This document shows, piece by piece, positions 30,642-40,871 of a stretch of DNA of 64,000 nucleotides. The notes under the pieces were generated by a model. It was not told the origin of the DNA, ran no database searches, and worked only from the letters and a program-made list of their open reading frames with translations. Both the position numbers and the translations under genes were made by a program. The stretch spans positions 499,001 to 563,000 of the forward strand of contig JAHFWL010000433.1 in assembly GCA_021292165.1 (NCBI GenBank), given 5' to 3'. The DNA is from Shinisaurus crocodilurus (lineage: Eukaryota > Chordata > Lepidosauria > Squamata > Shinisauridae). How positions within the stretch are numbered: the stretch's first letter is position 1; each line of letters opens with the position of its first letter.

Positions 30642-30675
30642 AGCTGCTGCTGCTGCTGCTGCAGCAGCAGCTGCT
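30642..30675. repeat. (CTG)n(CAG)n inverted triplet repeat
   Basis: Six CTG units pass directly into CAG units, giving a self-complementary 34-bp block. It falls in unannotated sequence. Confidence 0.85.
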
Positions 30676-31370
30676 ATGTAATCTCAAATTGAATTGGCAG
30701 GCATTGACCGTCTGCTGCTGAGTATGTGAACATTTGGTATAACACACACCAGTTTGGAGGAAGTTACTTAAAAGCAAGAAAAGAAAAAGAAAAAGGGTGG
30801 TGGTGGTGGTGGATTTATTGTTCTCTCTCTGAAGACTGAACAAGCAGGTTCCCTACGGTAAAAAAAACGCAAAACGATCTTTCTTCCAGAGCCGAGCAGG
30901 TGTCCAAGAGCCAAGCAGAGTTGTCCTGCCCAACACGGAGCTGGAAACCTCTCCTACTATAATCGTGCTGGTTGCTCCCTGCCCAAGGGCTGAATGCTCT
31001 CTCTGCTGAAGGCGTGACAAAACACAGGGTCCTCTTTTCCTCCCTTCCATGGGCTGAGAATGCTAAGTTCCCCTGCTTGATGATGGTGCAATCTCCCTCC
31101 CTCTAGGAAGGTTTTCCTCTTCGCTTACTTCCCATCAGTCAGTTGCTAGCATTTTCTACACCTGCCTCCACCTCTTTTAGTGCTGTGACTGGGCCTGTTA
31201 CACCATGGGGCCTAACTGGTGGGTTATGACCTGACCTCAGGTGGGTCGCACCAGCAATACAACTGCCATTTTCTTCTTTTTAAGGTGCAAGAGGGAAAGG
31301 GTGGGAAAGAGAGGAGAAAGATATGTTCCAGTTTGGGGCTGAAGTGGCTTTTCTGGTTTAAAAAAGGCAG
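30676..31370. other. No recognisable feature
   Basis: About 700 bp, somewhat GC-richer at 30890-31020 but without CpG clustering or a plausible exon. A (GGT)5 run lies at 30797-30811. Confidence 0.35.
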
Positions 31371-31589
31371 AGGGTGGCCATGTGTCCTACTTTACAGGGG
31401 ACAGTTCTCTAAATGAAAGTGTCCTCTCTTTGAGGTGCTGTCCATTCCATGTCCAGTTTAAAGATAAAGAGCCATAAAAAGGGAGAGAAGGGGCCTCGAA
31501 GTTGGCCATCAACACTGAGAGAGGACTGAACAGGCAGGCACACAGGTTACCTGGTCAGGGTATTCTTCACTATGGTGAGATGTATTATA

Positions 31590-31848
31590 CAGTAATACCT
31601 TGGATTGCAAGTAACTTGGTCTGAGAGTGTTTTGCAAGACAAGCAATTTTTTTTTAAAAAAAAATTGACTTGATAAATGAGCAAGGTCTTGCAAGACAAG
31701 TAGTGATGTAACCGCTCACCTCGAGCGGGTGTAGCGGGCCGAAATTGGTCCCGCTCACGCCCGCCAGAGACTCGCTTTGATATAAGAGTGTTTTGGATTA
31801 CAAGCACGGTTCCGGAACAAATTATGCTCTCAATCCAAGGTATTACTG
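31590..31848. mobile_element. Tc/mariner (Tigger-like) MITE
   Basis: The TIR CAGTAATACCTTGGATTG is perfect at both ends and flanked by TA on both sides (31588-31589 and 31849-31850). The interior is non-coding; TTTTGCAAGACAAG and TGCAAGACAAG occur as internal repeats. Confidence 0.85.
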
Positions 31849-31856
31849 TATATCTA

Positions 31857-32097
31857 CTTATTTTTTTTTATTGTATTTGTTTCATTTATATCCTACCTTT
31901 CTTCTAAGGAGCCCAGGTGGTGTACGTGGTCCTGCTCCTCTCCATTTTATCCTCACAACAACCCTGTGAGGTAGGTTAGGCTGAGAGTCAGTGACTGGCC
32001 CCGAGTCACCCAGTGAGCTTCATGGCTGAGTGGGGACTAGAACCCAGGTCTCCCTAATCCCAGTACATCATTATAACCACCACACCACACTGGCTTT
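31857..32097 (-). mobile_element. tRNA-derived SINE (S1), divergent
   Basis: Tail TATTGTATTTGTTTCATTTA, then GGAGCCCAGGTGGTGTACG, TTATCCTCACAACAACCC, TGAGAGTCAGTGACTGGCC, CCAGTGAGCTTCATGGC, GACTAGAACCCAGG and CACCACACCACACTGGCT. It is more diverged than the 17.3- and 33.8-kb copies. Confidence 0.8.
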
Positions 32098-32275
32098 CAA
32101 ATTAAATTATAGTAATGATTTCTAAATTTGCAGCTATACACATGGATTAGCAAAAGCAAATTTTATGCAGATCTGTGATTTTTTATGTTCTCTTTTTGAT
32201 GATGTGTAAGTGGCTAACCTAGGTAAAGTCATCATAAGCATATACCATATCTTTCTCAGGAAACACATACAGTGG

Positions 32276-32512
32276 GTTCACACAACATGATAAGCCATGG
32301 TGGTTTGTGTGAGATATGTTTGTTTCAGAGTGGCTTGTCGTACTGTCTGAAGCCAGCCAGAGTGGCTTGTGCGTGGTTAACAAACCATGTTGCGGGGTTC
32401 AGACAACACAACAAGCCACTCTGAAATGAACATGGCTCACATAAGCCCTGGTGGTTTGTGAGCCATGTTCATTTCATACACCATAAGTTATGGTGTTGTG
32501 TGAACCCAGTGA
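32276..32512. mobile_element. GGGTTCAGACAAC-family foldback MITE, copy 3
   Basis: The left end TGGGTTCACACAACATGATA mirrors the right end ATGGTGTTGTGTGAACCCA. The interior has further inverted words (GAGTGGCTTGT, ACAAGCCACTC, GAACATGGCTCAC, GTGAGCCATGTTC). No clear TSD. Confidence 0.7.
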
Positions 32513-32765
32513 TAGCCTCTTCCTTTCCCCCCCTCTCCTTTGTAAGGAGTCTGCCATTGGTTTTTAATCTTTCCCTAATTGCCTCTTATTACATCTAATT
32601 AAATCATACTTTCATCATGCCATTATTTTGATTGATGTTACAAGATGGCTTGATCTGGGAGGATCTGAGCCCTGAAATGACCACTGACACACTGTTCAGC
32701 AATCTCAGTGCAGCCCAGATCTCCCTTAGCACTGTTTTAAAAGCACCATCTTGGCAGCGTTGTGC

Positions 32766-32766
<1 letters not shown>

Positions 32767-32808
<42 letters not shown>
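32767..32808. repeat. (GT)n microsatellite
   Basis: About 20 GT units. Confidence 0.95.
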
Positions 32809-32809
<1 letters not shown>

Positions 32810-32861
32810 AAAACAACAACACTGTCTGTGCATGCAGACTCTGCTGCATCAGTGGGGCTCC

Positions 32862-33182
32862 TTATCCATTGCATCTTTTTGTTTGAGCTTTATAGGAGCT
32901 ATCCATGGTGTTGAACTCCATCCCCCAAAATAGGTTCACCACCATGGAGCACCATGGGTAGCTGCTATAAAGCTCAAACAAAAAGATTTATAGATTTCAT
33001 AGATCATAGAGTTAGAAGGAGCCTACCAGGCTATCGAGTCCAACCCCCTGCTCAGTGCAGGAAACTAGAGGAGGGGTCTCCCATCCAAGTAATAGCCAGG
33101 CCTGACCCTGCTTAGTTTTCCACGCTTAGACAAGCTGAGCCAGCGTAAGCCACAAGTGCCCATGCAATGGATAAGGAGCCCG
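32862..33182. mobile_element. Foldback MITE interrupted by a 5S SINE
   Basis: Left GGGCTCCTTATCCATTGC (32862-32879), followed by ATCTTTTTGTTTGAGCTTTA, mirrors the right-hand TAAAGCTCAAACAAAAAGAT (32967-32987) and, beyond the SINE, GCAATGGATAAGGAGCCC. Removing the SINE restores a continuous inverted repeat. Confidence 0.7.
32987..33155 (-). mobile_element. 5S-rRNA-derived SINE with CR1 tail, copy 3
   Basis: Minus strand from 33155: CTTGTGGCTTACGCTGGC, TTGTCTAAGCGTGGAAAACT, AAGCAGGGTCAGGCCTGG, CTATTACTTGGATGGGAGAC, tail CACTGAGCAGGGGGTTGG and GACTCGATAGCCTGGTAGGC. It sits inside the foldback at 32862-33182. Confidence 0.87.
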
Positions 33183-33238
33183 CTCATGAGTGGCAGAGGC
33201 GATTTGCGATAAAACCATAAAAAGATGCAATTATTTTA

Positions 33239-33685
33239 AAAATCCTGCTGGTTTAACTCCAGAGTTAAGGCTATCTCATGTTGGCTCAAGCTCCACAAAG
33301 CCAGGAAATTGGAAACTAAGGCTGGCTGATGCCTTAACAGACGCGCCCCATATAATGATGTTGTTCAATGTCACAAACTGTGCTTGCTTACAACTTACCC
33401 TCCATGCACACACACTTTTCCTGGGTCTTTCAGGCCCAAATCTACATGGGGAGGATGGAGTGCCTGGGACCAACAAAGATGTCCCATGTGGTCCTGGTCC
33501 TGTATTGCCTTATGAAGCATCTGAACCTTACTTTGTCGCTTGTAAGCAAGCACAATTTGTGACATTGAATAATATCATTACTGATCATGGGGCATGTCGG
33601 TTAAGGCATTAGTCTTAGCTTCCAATTACCTGGCTTGAGCAAACATGAGATAGCCTTAACTCTGGTCTTAAATTGGCAGGTTTTT
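33239..33685. mobile_element. Long foldback element, ~447 bp
   Basis: Arms of about 170 bp: the left arm begins AATCCTGCTGGTTTAACTCC and contains GAGTTAAGGCTATCTCATGT, GCCTTAACAGACGCGCCCCA and AATGTCACAAACTGTGCTTG. The right arm holds the complements in reverse order, ending AATTGGCAGGTT. The 140-codon frame 33190-33612 lies on the arms and is not a gene. No matching copy elsewhere. Confidence 0.75.
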
Positions 33686-33807
33686 TGATCATTGAATTTC
33701 CCTGGTTTTAAAAAAGGAAAATTATTATTGCAGTGTTCTGAAAAACAAAAACAAAACACTAATAAGTCATTAACTGAGTAGATGTGTACAAATGAATAGA
33801 TATGCCC

Positions 33808-34055
33808 CTTTATTTATTTATTTATTTATTATATTTATACCCCGCCTTTTTTCCTTCAAGGAACCCAAGGCGGCTTACATAATCCTCATCCTCATCCTCT
33901 CCATTTTATCCTCACAACAACCCTGTGAGGTAGGTTAGGCTGAGAGTCAGTGACTGGCCCAAAGTCACCCAGTGAGTTTCATGGCCAAGCGGGGACTAGA
34001 ACCTGGATCTCCTGAGTCCCAGTCCAACACTCTCACCACTATGCCACACTGGCTC
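33808..34055 (-). mobile_element. tRNA-derived SINE (S1), full-length
   Basis: Tail ATAAATAAATAAATAAATAAA at the left end, TATACCCCGCC, ACCCAAGGCGGCTTACAT, TGAGAGTCAGTGACTGGCCC and B-box region GGTTCTAGTCCCCGC; the head ends AGTGTGGCATAGTGGTGAGA. One of the best-preserved copies. Confidence 0.92.
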
Positions 34056-34676
34056 ACCAGTGTTCAGAAAGTATGTTCAGTATGTTCAGAAAGGCTTACT
34101 AGTGAGTAAGCCTGCACAGGACTTCAACATACCCTTTTCTCTTTCGCTCCCCTATCCCCTCTTCATCAGTGATCTATCAATCAGTGAAAGTGATTCCCTC
34201 AGTCTTTGAAATTATCTCAGTTGTCAGTTTCCTGCTACTCCTGCCTCACTGTCAGAATGCTGACAGGAACACTGGAATTCCTCTCAAAACACTGGAGTAC
34301 TGGCAGCATTCTAGGTTCAGAGTGGAACTCAGCATGCTCGACATAACTTTGCCAGCAGTTGCTACCATAGGCTTTCATGGGGCAGAAAATCCTTATGAAC
34401 TTTTGAACCGCTGCTCAGAACTTCATCAAACCAATGAAAGGCATATCTTTTTGACAAACCTAAATAAAGTAGATCAGCAGTTTCCATCCAAAGTTTGAAT
34501 GAAATTTGAATGAAAGTAACTTGCTGTACCTGTGGCAATTTTTATCAGATAGCTTTGAAATTTTGCACAACTGTAGAACACATCGGGTAGATCATGGTTT
34601 CCAAGTTTCACACCGTTAGCTCAACAGGTCAGGTGTCATTTTTTTTTTTTATGCAGTAGAATGTTGAGGCTTATAA

Positions 34677-34707
<31 letters not shown>

Positions 34708-36081
34708 ACTCATCTTAGCTAAAGGGGCACTTCTGTGCCCCTTTAATAAAATGTAAAAAAAAAAAAAAGGGATCAAACAAGAGTCCTTTCTTCTGGCTAA
34801 AGGAGGAACTACTCAGTGCAATGGAACTATGAGAGCAACTTACAGTATAGTTAACATTAGAGCAGCCACCAGGAAAGACTTATGAAGACAGAGGATTTCA
34901 GTGGTGCTTAGTGATCAGGCAATCGCAGCAAAAAAAGGGGAAGGATAAAAGAGTTTGCTTTTCTGTCCCACTACTGTCAGTTTTGTGCTGCTCCGCTTCA
35001 TTGGGGCCAGCAGAGGCCACTGTAGATGTTGGCACAGAAGATTAAGGGATGGTTAGGATTTTTTTTTCTTTCTTTCTTATTTTGAGAAGCAAGATCTGAA
35101 ATATAGCCTGTGGAAAAAAATGTATTTATACCAGCATATGATGATTCAGAGGATGACACTCAGAAGACATTATAAGAGACACAGGACTGCCACTCCTTTG
35201 TCCATAAACTATCAGGGGACTGAAGGAATCCACCTGCAAGGCAAGGGTTAATTACATTAATGAAAATGCATTTGCCCTAGGACAGCAGAGCAAGACTCCA
35301 AAAATGGTGCTGAAGGGAGGGACTCCCTTATCGGTATACAACAACACTTATGTTGTTGTTTTTTTAAAAAATCTTCACGCAGGTGGCATGCATACTTTGA
35401 CCTGTAATATAAACTCAGTTGAGATATCCTGCTTATTACACTTCATGTGTTATTGAAGTTGACAATAATGGACTCCATTGTTCTATGTTATAGTCCTCCT
35501 ACTCTAGACTACCACAGTACCCCCATTGTAATTCTTTGCAATGTTCACACAAGTCCCCTATCCCCACAGGGCTTATCAGTACCACAGGGAAACAGGGAGG
35601 GCAGGTTGCATTATTATTACACCTCGTACAGGTGGATTGGTTGCCAAAGCCAATTTTATAAATCAGAGTCCTGAAGGTTGCCATGTGAGCCAAAAAAATA
35701 GATAGAAATAATTTGCTCTCGTTGAGACAATTGCAATAAAAGGCGTATGATTACATAATCACAAAGAAAGCTCCCTGTGTTTGTTAAAATGCTCAAGGCT
35801 CAGTGTACTCTGTGTCTTGCTAAAAACAAGAATAAATAAAAAGATCCTCCGCCCTATTCTGTGCTTTGAAATTATGCAGCACTTACTTTGCAAAGTAAAT
35901 GAGTTTTTGTCTGTCTTTAGTTTAGATACAATATTGGTTAGTTGTCCCCTTTCGAACTGCAGATCAAGTCATGTTCACCTGACATTGCTGACGCTGACCC
36001 CTTTGCCTTCACAGGGTTTGGGGCACCCTGTAAACTGGGTTTTTCTGATCATGCATAGTGTGTGATTGGCTTGTGCAGAAA
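34056..36081. other. Unannotated 2-kb stretch
   Basis: No family shared with the rest of the window. A (GT)n microsatellite is at 34678-34708 and T/A runs are at 34640 and 34753. The 109-codon plus frame at 34169-34498 has a hydrophobic start but no recognisable domain, and no splice context could be judged. 35447-36065 contains short frames only. Confidence 0.45.
34678..34708. repeat. (GT)n microsatellite
   Basis: About 15 GT units. Confidence 0.95.
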
Positions 36082-36642
36082 ATGGCAACTAAAATGATCA
36101 AGGGGCTGGAGCAACTCCCCTATGAAGAAAGGTTACAGCAGCTGGGATTGTTTAGCTTAGAAAAAAGTGAGTAAGGGGAGACATGATAGAGGTGTATAAA
36201 ATTATGCATGGTGTGGAGAAAGTGGACAGGGAGAGATTTTTTTCTCCCTCCCTCATAATACTAGATCATCCCATGAGGCTGATTGGTGGGAGATTCAGGA
36301 TAGAGAAAAGGAACTTCTTCACACAGCACATAGTTAAACTATGGAATTCACTTCCACAAGATGTAGAATTTGGAGGGCTTTAAAAGGGGATTGGACAAAT
36401 TCATGGAGGAGAAGGCTATCAATGGCTACTAGTCCTGATTGGCTATATGCTTCCTGCAGTATCGGAGGCAGTATGCCTATGTACTCCAGTTGCTGGGGAA
36501 CATGGGTGGGGAGGTGCTGTTGCACTCATGTCCTGCTTGTGGGATCCTATGGACAGCTGGTTGGCCACTGTGTGAACAGAATGCTGGACTAGATGGACCC
36601 TTGGTCTGATCCAGCATGACTCTTCTTGTGTTCTTATGTTCT
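36082..36642 (+). pseudogene. CR1-group LINE, ORF2 C-terminus and long 3' UTR
   Basis: Translation gives [20 protein letters not shown] then LFSLEK, with a stop and frameshift near 36170, and resumes MIEVYKIMHGVEKVDRERFF..FFTQHIVKLWNSLPQDVEFG. These are the same blocks as the 22.5-kb CR1 but with a different 3' UTR: GGAGGCAGTATGCCTATG, TGCTGGACTAGATGGACCC, TGGTCTGATCCAGC and CTTCTTGTGTTCTTATG. It is an older, broken lineage. Short pieces of the same UTR are at 14115-14430, 46480 and 51998. Confidence 0.85.
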
Positions 36643-37069
36643 GAGGCTTCTTTAGTGTAAGTGTGTGCTGCCCAATTCAGATCAGGACCATGATGCTCCT
36701 GGAGGGGGGCTAAACCTCCCCCCACCTGTTTTTGTTCCAAAATTCCACTGCCGTGGATGGGGGCGGGGCGGATAAAATAAGAAAAGAAGAAGAAGCTTCC
36801 ATTGACTCCAATGGAATCTCAGAACCCCCCATCTCTATATATCTTTACCAGTCAGCCAAAGAACTGGATGGAGCTGACACACATTCAGGTCTAGCCTCCT
36901 GCGTTGGGATTTTCTATATTCAGCTCCACTGCATAGGCTGCCTTTATTTATTAATTTGCAGGTTACATACATACATACATACATACAAGATATTTTGCTT
37001 ACTGAAGAACTGGATTGGAATTTCTGGTCCCAATCCCTGCATACTGACAAGGCTGCTTTTGAAGGACAA
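36643..37069. other. Unannotated, with (CATA)n
   Basis: A (CATA)6 array lies at 36964-36989. The 125-codon frame at 36732-37109 crosses it and has no domain. Confidence 0.4.
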
Positions 37070-37380
37070 AAAAAGGAGTCTGATTTGCATTAAAATTTGT
37101 ATATGCTAATCCATATGTATAGATACAAATTTAGATTAAAATATTATACTTTAAATAGTAATACAGTACATCTTACCATAGTGTGGAAGACTGGGACCAG
37201 GTGACCTGTGTGCCTTGCTCAGTCTGCTGTCGAGGTGCTAACTTCAAGGCCCAGCTATTCCTTCTGATGGTTGTTTAACTTTATACCAGGCTTGAACTGG
37301 GCAGCCCTTCAAATAGGAGACAGTCCTCTGGCAGCCCTTCAAAGAGAAGATTGTAAAAGAGGACACATGTCCACCCTACT
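37070..37380 (-). mobile_element. TA-flanked MITE (family T)
   Basis: AAAAGGAGTCTGATTTGCAT, TATGCTAATCCATATGTAT, ATACAGTACATCTTACCATA, GGTGACCTGTGTGCCTTGC, TCAAATAGGAGACAGTCC and CATGTCCACCCTA. The right terminus is adjacent to TA. Confidence 0.75.
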
Positions 37381-37941
37381 GACCTGTCCCAAGTCCCAAC
37401 CCAAGACGGTGGGGCATTTTCACTTAATGCATAGCCCAGAGTCATGAGTGGTACTACCCAAGGTTCTCAGTTGACTCCAGGCTGCAGGTAACCTATTTGT
37501 AAATATAGCCAGGTCAAAAGTGATGCAGTGTCATTGAAACACCAGTATCCCAGCACATCCGGAGGCAGACACAAGAGGTCTCACCCATGGGGATCAAAGG
37601 AAGTGTGTGTCTGTTTGTGACCGTAGACACACACTGAACAGGGAAGTTGTGGAGGAAAACCAGATGCCGAGAGAAAGGCAACTTATCCTGCTGGAATGAG
37701 TTGATTCACTAGTCACTACCTTATTGAGACAACAACAGACCTTGGGGACTTCAGCAGTTTCTTGGGAGCCTGTTTAGATCAGCCCCTTTTCTCCTCAAGG
37801 ATAGCACCACCTTGATGATGTTTTAGCAAATAACGCAGTACTTAGAAGCTGCAAATTTAGAACTAATTGCTATAATTCAAATAGAAATGCAATACATGTC
37901 CCCAGAGTGGGGGAAATGGTGAGGACATATTAATCATTGAT
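37381..37941. other. No recognisable feature
   Basis: About 560 bp. 37800-37925 has weak resemblance to the middle of family T (AATTGCTATAATTCAAATAG, ATGTCCCCAGAGTGGGG) and could be a decayed copy. Confidence 0.35.
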
Positions 37942-38222
37942 CAGCCCAGGAGCGAAATTCCATTTTGGAGAAGCTATCACGGGCCACATTCCAGTGGTGG
38001 GAGAGGCTGAATGCAGAAGGAGCAGAGCCAAAGACAAAGCGGGTGGGGGCAAAAATGCAAAAAATACCAGCATATTTTAGCTTAAGGCTCTTACTGATAG
38101 TGACCAGTCAGGAAACCACCAAACGATTGGTGGCTGGGGAAAGTGGGCGGGGTCAGAGGAAGGGGGCGTAGCCTTCTGGGGCCTACGGATTTTGCCCCTT
38201 GGCCTACAGTTCTGCAACCCTA
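37942..38222 (+). mobile_element. hAT-like family Z, longest copy
   Basis: GCGAAATTCCATTTTGGAG, ATTCCAGTGGTGGGAGAGG, GCAAAAATGCAAAAAATACC, AGCATATTTTAGCTTAAGG, CAGTCAGGAAACCACCAAAC, GTGGGCGGGGTCAGAGG and CCCTTGGCCTACAG. Terminal sequences are not clear enough to read a TSD. Confidence 0.55.
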
Positions 38223-38454
38223 CATTAAAGTATGTTTGTACGCATTTTACAAAAGTACACATTTTTTCATACACAATTTTCAAACACTTTTTTACTGTTC
38301 CACAAATCACATCACAAGCTCGGAAATTTTGGACTTAGGCTATAATTTGCTTCGGATCCACGTTCGATTCCAGGAGGTGTGATCTGGGTAAATTCTGGTC
38401 AAAACCAAACTGAAGCAGATTTCTCGTACATTTCAACACAAGAGCCCCATTGAC

Positions 38455-38755
38455 CTGGTTGGCATGATCGCTGCAGCCCACCGTGGCTTATTTAAGCCAT
38501 GGTGGATTGTGTGGCATGTGCAGATGGCCATTTTGAACACCCAGGGGTTGCCATGGTTTGTTGTGTCATCAGAATCCAGGTGGCAACAACCCTCAAATAA
38601 CTTATGGTCTGTGTGGTAGGGTTATTTGAAAGATGTTTAACCCTCAAATAACCACTGCCGCCTGGGCTCGGATGGCACAACAAACCATAGCAATCCCCCA
38701 CCGGGGGTTGAACATTCAAAATGGCCGCATGCATGAGCGGCAACCCACCATGGCT
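38455..38755. mobile_element. Palindromic CCATGG-rich element
   Basis: The left arm CCACCGTGGCTTA..AAGCCATGGTGG..AGATGGCCATTTTGAAC mirrors the right arm GTTGAACATTCAAAATGGCC..CCCACCATGGCTTAA. The centre repeats AACCCTCAAATAAC twice in a palindromic setting. Loosely related to the GGGTTCAGACAAC family (AATCCAGGTGGCAAC). Confidence 0.6.
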
Positions 38756-38765
38756 TAATTAATTA

Positions 38766-39320
38766 AGGACACAATCCTATGGCACTAGACAGAGTCTAGA
38801 CAGCCATAGGATAATTCGGAGTCCCAGCTCCGACCTCAGAGACTTGCTCCAAGCAGCTGTTGTCGTGAAAAGAACTGTGCCGGCTACGGGGTCTCCGAGG
38901 TCGCAAGAGCGACCTTGGAGACAGGCTTTTGGGGGTGGGGAGGAGACTGACTTCGCCAGCATACGCTGTATCCTGATGGCACCTCAGCCTTCCCTCCTGG
39001 CGCTCCGAGGCCGAACACTTAGACCAGGGCTCCCCAACCTTGGGTCCCCAGATGTTGCTGGCCTACAGCTCCCAGCATACCCAGCCAGCATGGCTAATAG
39101 CAAAGGATTCTGGGAGCTGTAGTCCAGCAACATCTGGGGACCTAAGGTTGGGGAGCCCTGACTTAGACGGACAAAATCGGCCGTCTAAGTGTTTTGCATG
39201 GCGGGAGGAGTGCGGAGGCGACCTTCAGCTCCGTGCTCCTCCCACCATGCATAGGATTCCCCGTAATCCTACAGGCTCGGAGGGTTACGGGCAGCCTCAC
39301 TGGACTGCGCTGTAACCACG
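38766..39320. mobile_element. TTAA-flanked element with a nested hAT MITE
   Basis: It begins after TTAATTAATTAA with GGACACAATCCTATG, like the foldback family at 3638. It carries AGTCTAGACAGCCATAGGAT, GGAGTCCCAGCTCCGACCTC and, after the nested hAT (39025-39160), GACGGACAAAATCGGCCGTC and CGGAGGCGACC..TGCATAGGATTCCCC. A second member, heavily interrupted, lies at 53898-54957. The 92- and 91-codon frames here are not genes. Confidence 0.55.
39025..39160. mobile_element. hAT-like foldback MITE
   Basis: CAGGGCTCCCCAACCTTGGG at the left, its complement GGTTGGGGAGCCCTG at the right, and an exact 8-bp duplication ACTTAGAC (39017-39024, 39161-39168). 136 bp. Confidence 0.9.
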
Positions 39321-39411
39321 GTGGGCTGTGGCAGTCATGCAAACCGGCCCATTGAAAGGCCTTTGGGAGAATTCCTGTCAGTGGGTGACTTCAAGAACCT
39401 TTGTACAAAAT

Positions 39412-39560
39412 ACAAACAACCAAGACTCTTGTGGCACCTTGAAGGCTAACAAATTTATTATCGCATAATCTTTCATGGCACAATAATAAATTTGTTTGTC
39501 TTTAAGGTGCCACAAGACTCTTTGCTGTTCAGGCTTCAACAGACGTAAGGCGGCTACCCT
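39412..39560. mobile_element. Palindromic MITE fragment (CACAAGACTCTT family)
   Basis: ACTCTTGTGGCACCTTGAAG, CTAACAAATTTATTATCGCA and its mirror ATAATAAATTTGTTTGTC, TTTAAGGTGCCACAAGACTC. A second, split copy brackets 53821-55190. Confidence 0.65.
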
Positions 39561-40078
39561 TCTGGAATTTACACAGAATGTTATTCAGTGTGGCAGGAAA
39601 TGTCTACGAAACCAGAGTTTGCACCTGCTGTCTTGAAAATCTGCCACACCATTCCAATCCCGTAAAAGTGAGAGCGGTTGTGTCAAAGCCTGTGATGTTG
39701 TGCCCATTGCTTTGCTGTGGCTTATAGCTGCTTAGCTGCACAAACCCACGGGCAAAACACACACACTCATTGTACGTCTCAGACAATTGCATGCCTATTG
39801 TTGTATCTATTTATCCATTCATATGGCAAACTGAAGGAATTAGCAGGAATTACGTAGGTGTCAAAAGAAGTACCACATTTTGCATGCTCAAGGCTAAGCA
39901 TGCAGTCAACTTTTGCAAGGCTCAGCTCAAACCTTGGTGGTTTGAAACTTGCTGTGCATTTTTGATTATCCGGTTCGAGTTTAATACATATTCATTCAAG
40001 ATCTGAACTGCTTTTACTGCCACATGATCATGTACACATGGCCTCAGTTTTCACCCTGTGAAGGGGTTCCATATTATT
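39561..40078. other. No recognisable feature
   Basis: About 520 bp with no shared repeat. Confidence 0.35.
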
Positions 40079-40291
40079 TCTTTATTTATTGCATTCATAT
40101 CCTGTCTTTCCCCCCTCTTGCAAGGAACTCACTTACATGGTCCTCCTCCTCTCCATTTTATCCTCACAACAACCCTGAGAGGTAGGCTCAGAGTCAGTGA
40201 CTGGCCCAAAGCCACCCAGTGAGCCTCATGGCCAAGCGGGGACTAGAAGGACCCAGATCTCCTAAGTCCCAGTCCAACACCCTGCTACACC
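40079..40291 (-). mobile_element. tRNA-derived SINE (S1), truncated head
   Basis: TTATTTATTGCATTCATATC, TTTTATCCTCACAACAACCC, CAGAGTCAGTGACTGGCCC, ACCCAGTGAGCCTCATGGC and GGGGACTAGAAGG. Small deletions compared with the full-length copies. Confidence 0.8.
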
Positions 40292-40871
40292 ACAATATTG
40301 TCCACCAGTTTGCTGTAACTTGTTGCTAAACAGAAGATGGTCTAAGGCTCATCTACAGCCCCTGCCTTACTTCCATGGGCCATCACACACATTATATTGC
40401 AGAGCTGCAGTTAATCTTAGCTCTGTACTATATGCATGTCTTTCCAACTTGTTTGTCTCATTTAGGCTGGAACTATACATTGTGCCAGCACAGGGATGCC
40501 ACTGAAAACGTCGGTGTGGCACCAAAATGGTATACCTGTGCAGGTTCTCCATCTCTCCCCTGTTACATATACAGTATGAACACTCTATTTGTGCTCCTAT
40601 TTCATCCTGTGATGAGTTTCCCCATCTCCACTCCATTCCACATTATTGGCCACTGCCAGGGAGACAGGCAACCTTACACAGTGATGACAACGCATCATAA
40701 GACGAGTGTTTCTGCATGCTGTTATTGGTTGGCATCTCCATGGAGATTGTGCCATGTAGTTGCAGCCACACATACCTCCCTCCTTGCCATTCTTACAATT
40801 TTAGTACACTTAAAAAAAACACATTGGTATACACCTAAAAACATGAAGTATGAAGCGACACATGTAGTTTA
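40292..40871. other. No recognisable feature
   Basis: About 580 bp. The 165-codon plus frame at 40375-40872 is the longest here, but its His/Cys/Tyr-rich content matches no family I know. I rate it as chance. Confidence 0.4.

Larger units (their letters stand above)
31371..32218 (+). mobile_element. TA-flanked MITE (family T) with two nested insertions
   Basis: Family blocks at the start (GGGTGGCCATGTGTCCTACT, CAGTTCTCTAAATGAAAG, AAAGATAAAGAGCCATAA, TGGCCATCAACACTG, CACAGGTTACCTGGTCAGG, ACTATGGTGAGATGTATTA) resume at 32098 (TAATGATTTCTAAATTTGC, TTAGCAAAAGC, GTGTAAGTGGCTAACCTA). Between them are a Tigger-like MITE (31590-31848) and an S1 SINE (31857-32097). Confidence 0.75.

Noticed and set aside
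33190..33612. 140-codon plus ORF
   Set aside because: It lies on the arms of a 447-bp foldback, with complementary frames on the other arm.
34169..34498. 109-codon ORF with hydrophobic N-terminus (possible secreted peptide)
   Set aside because: The hydrophobic run is weak, no cleavage context or homology is recognised, and no exon support can be seen.
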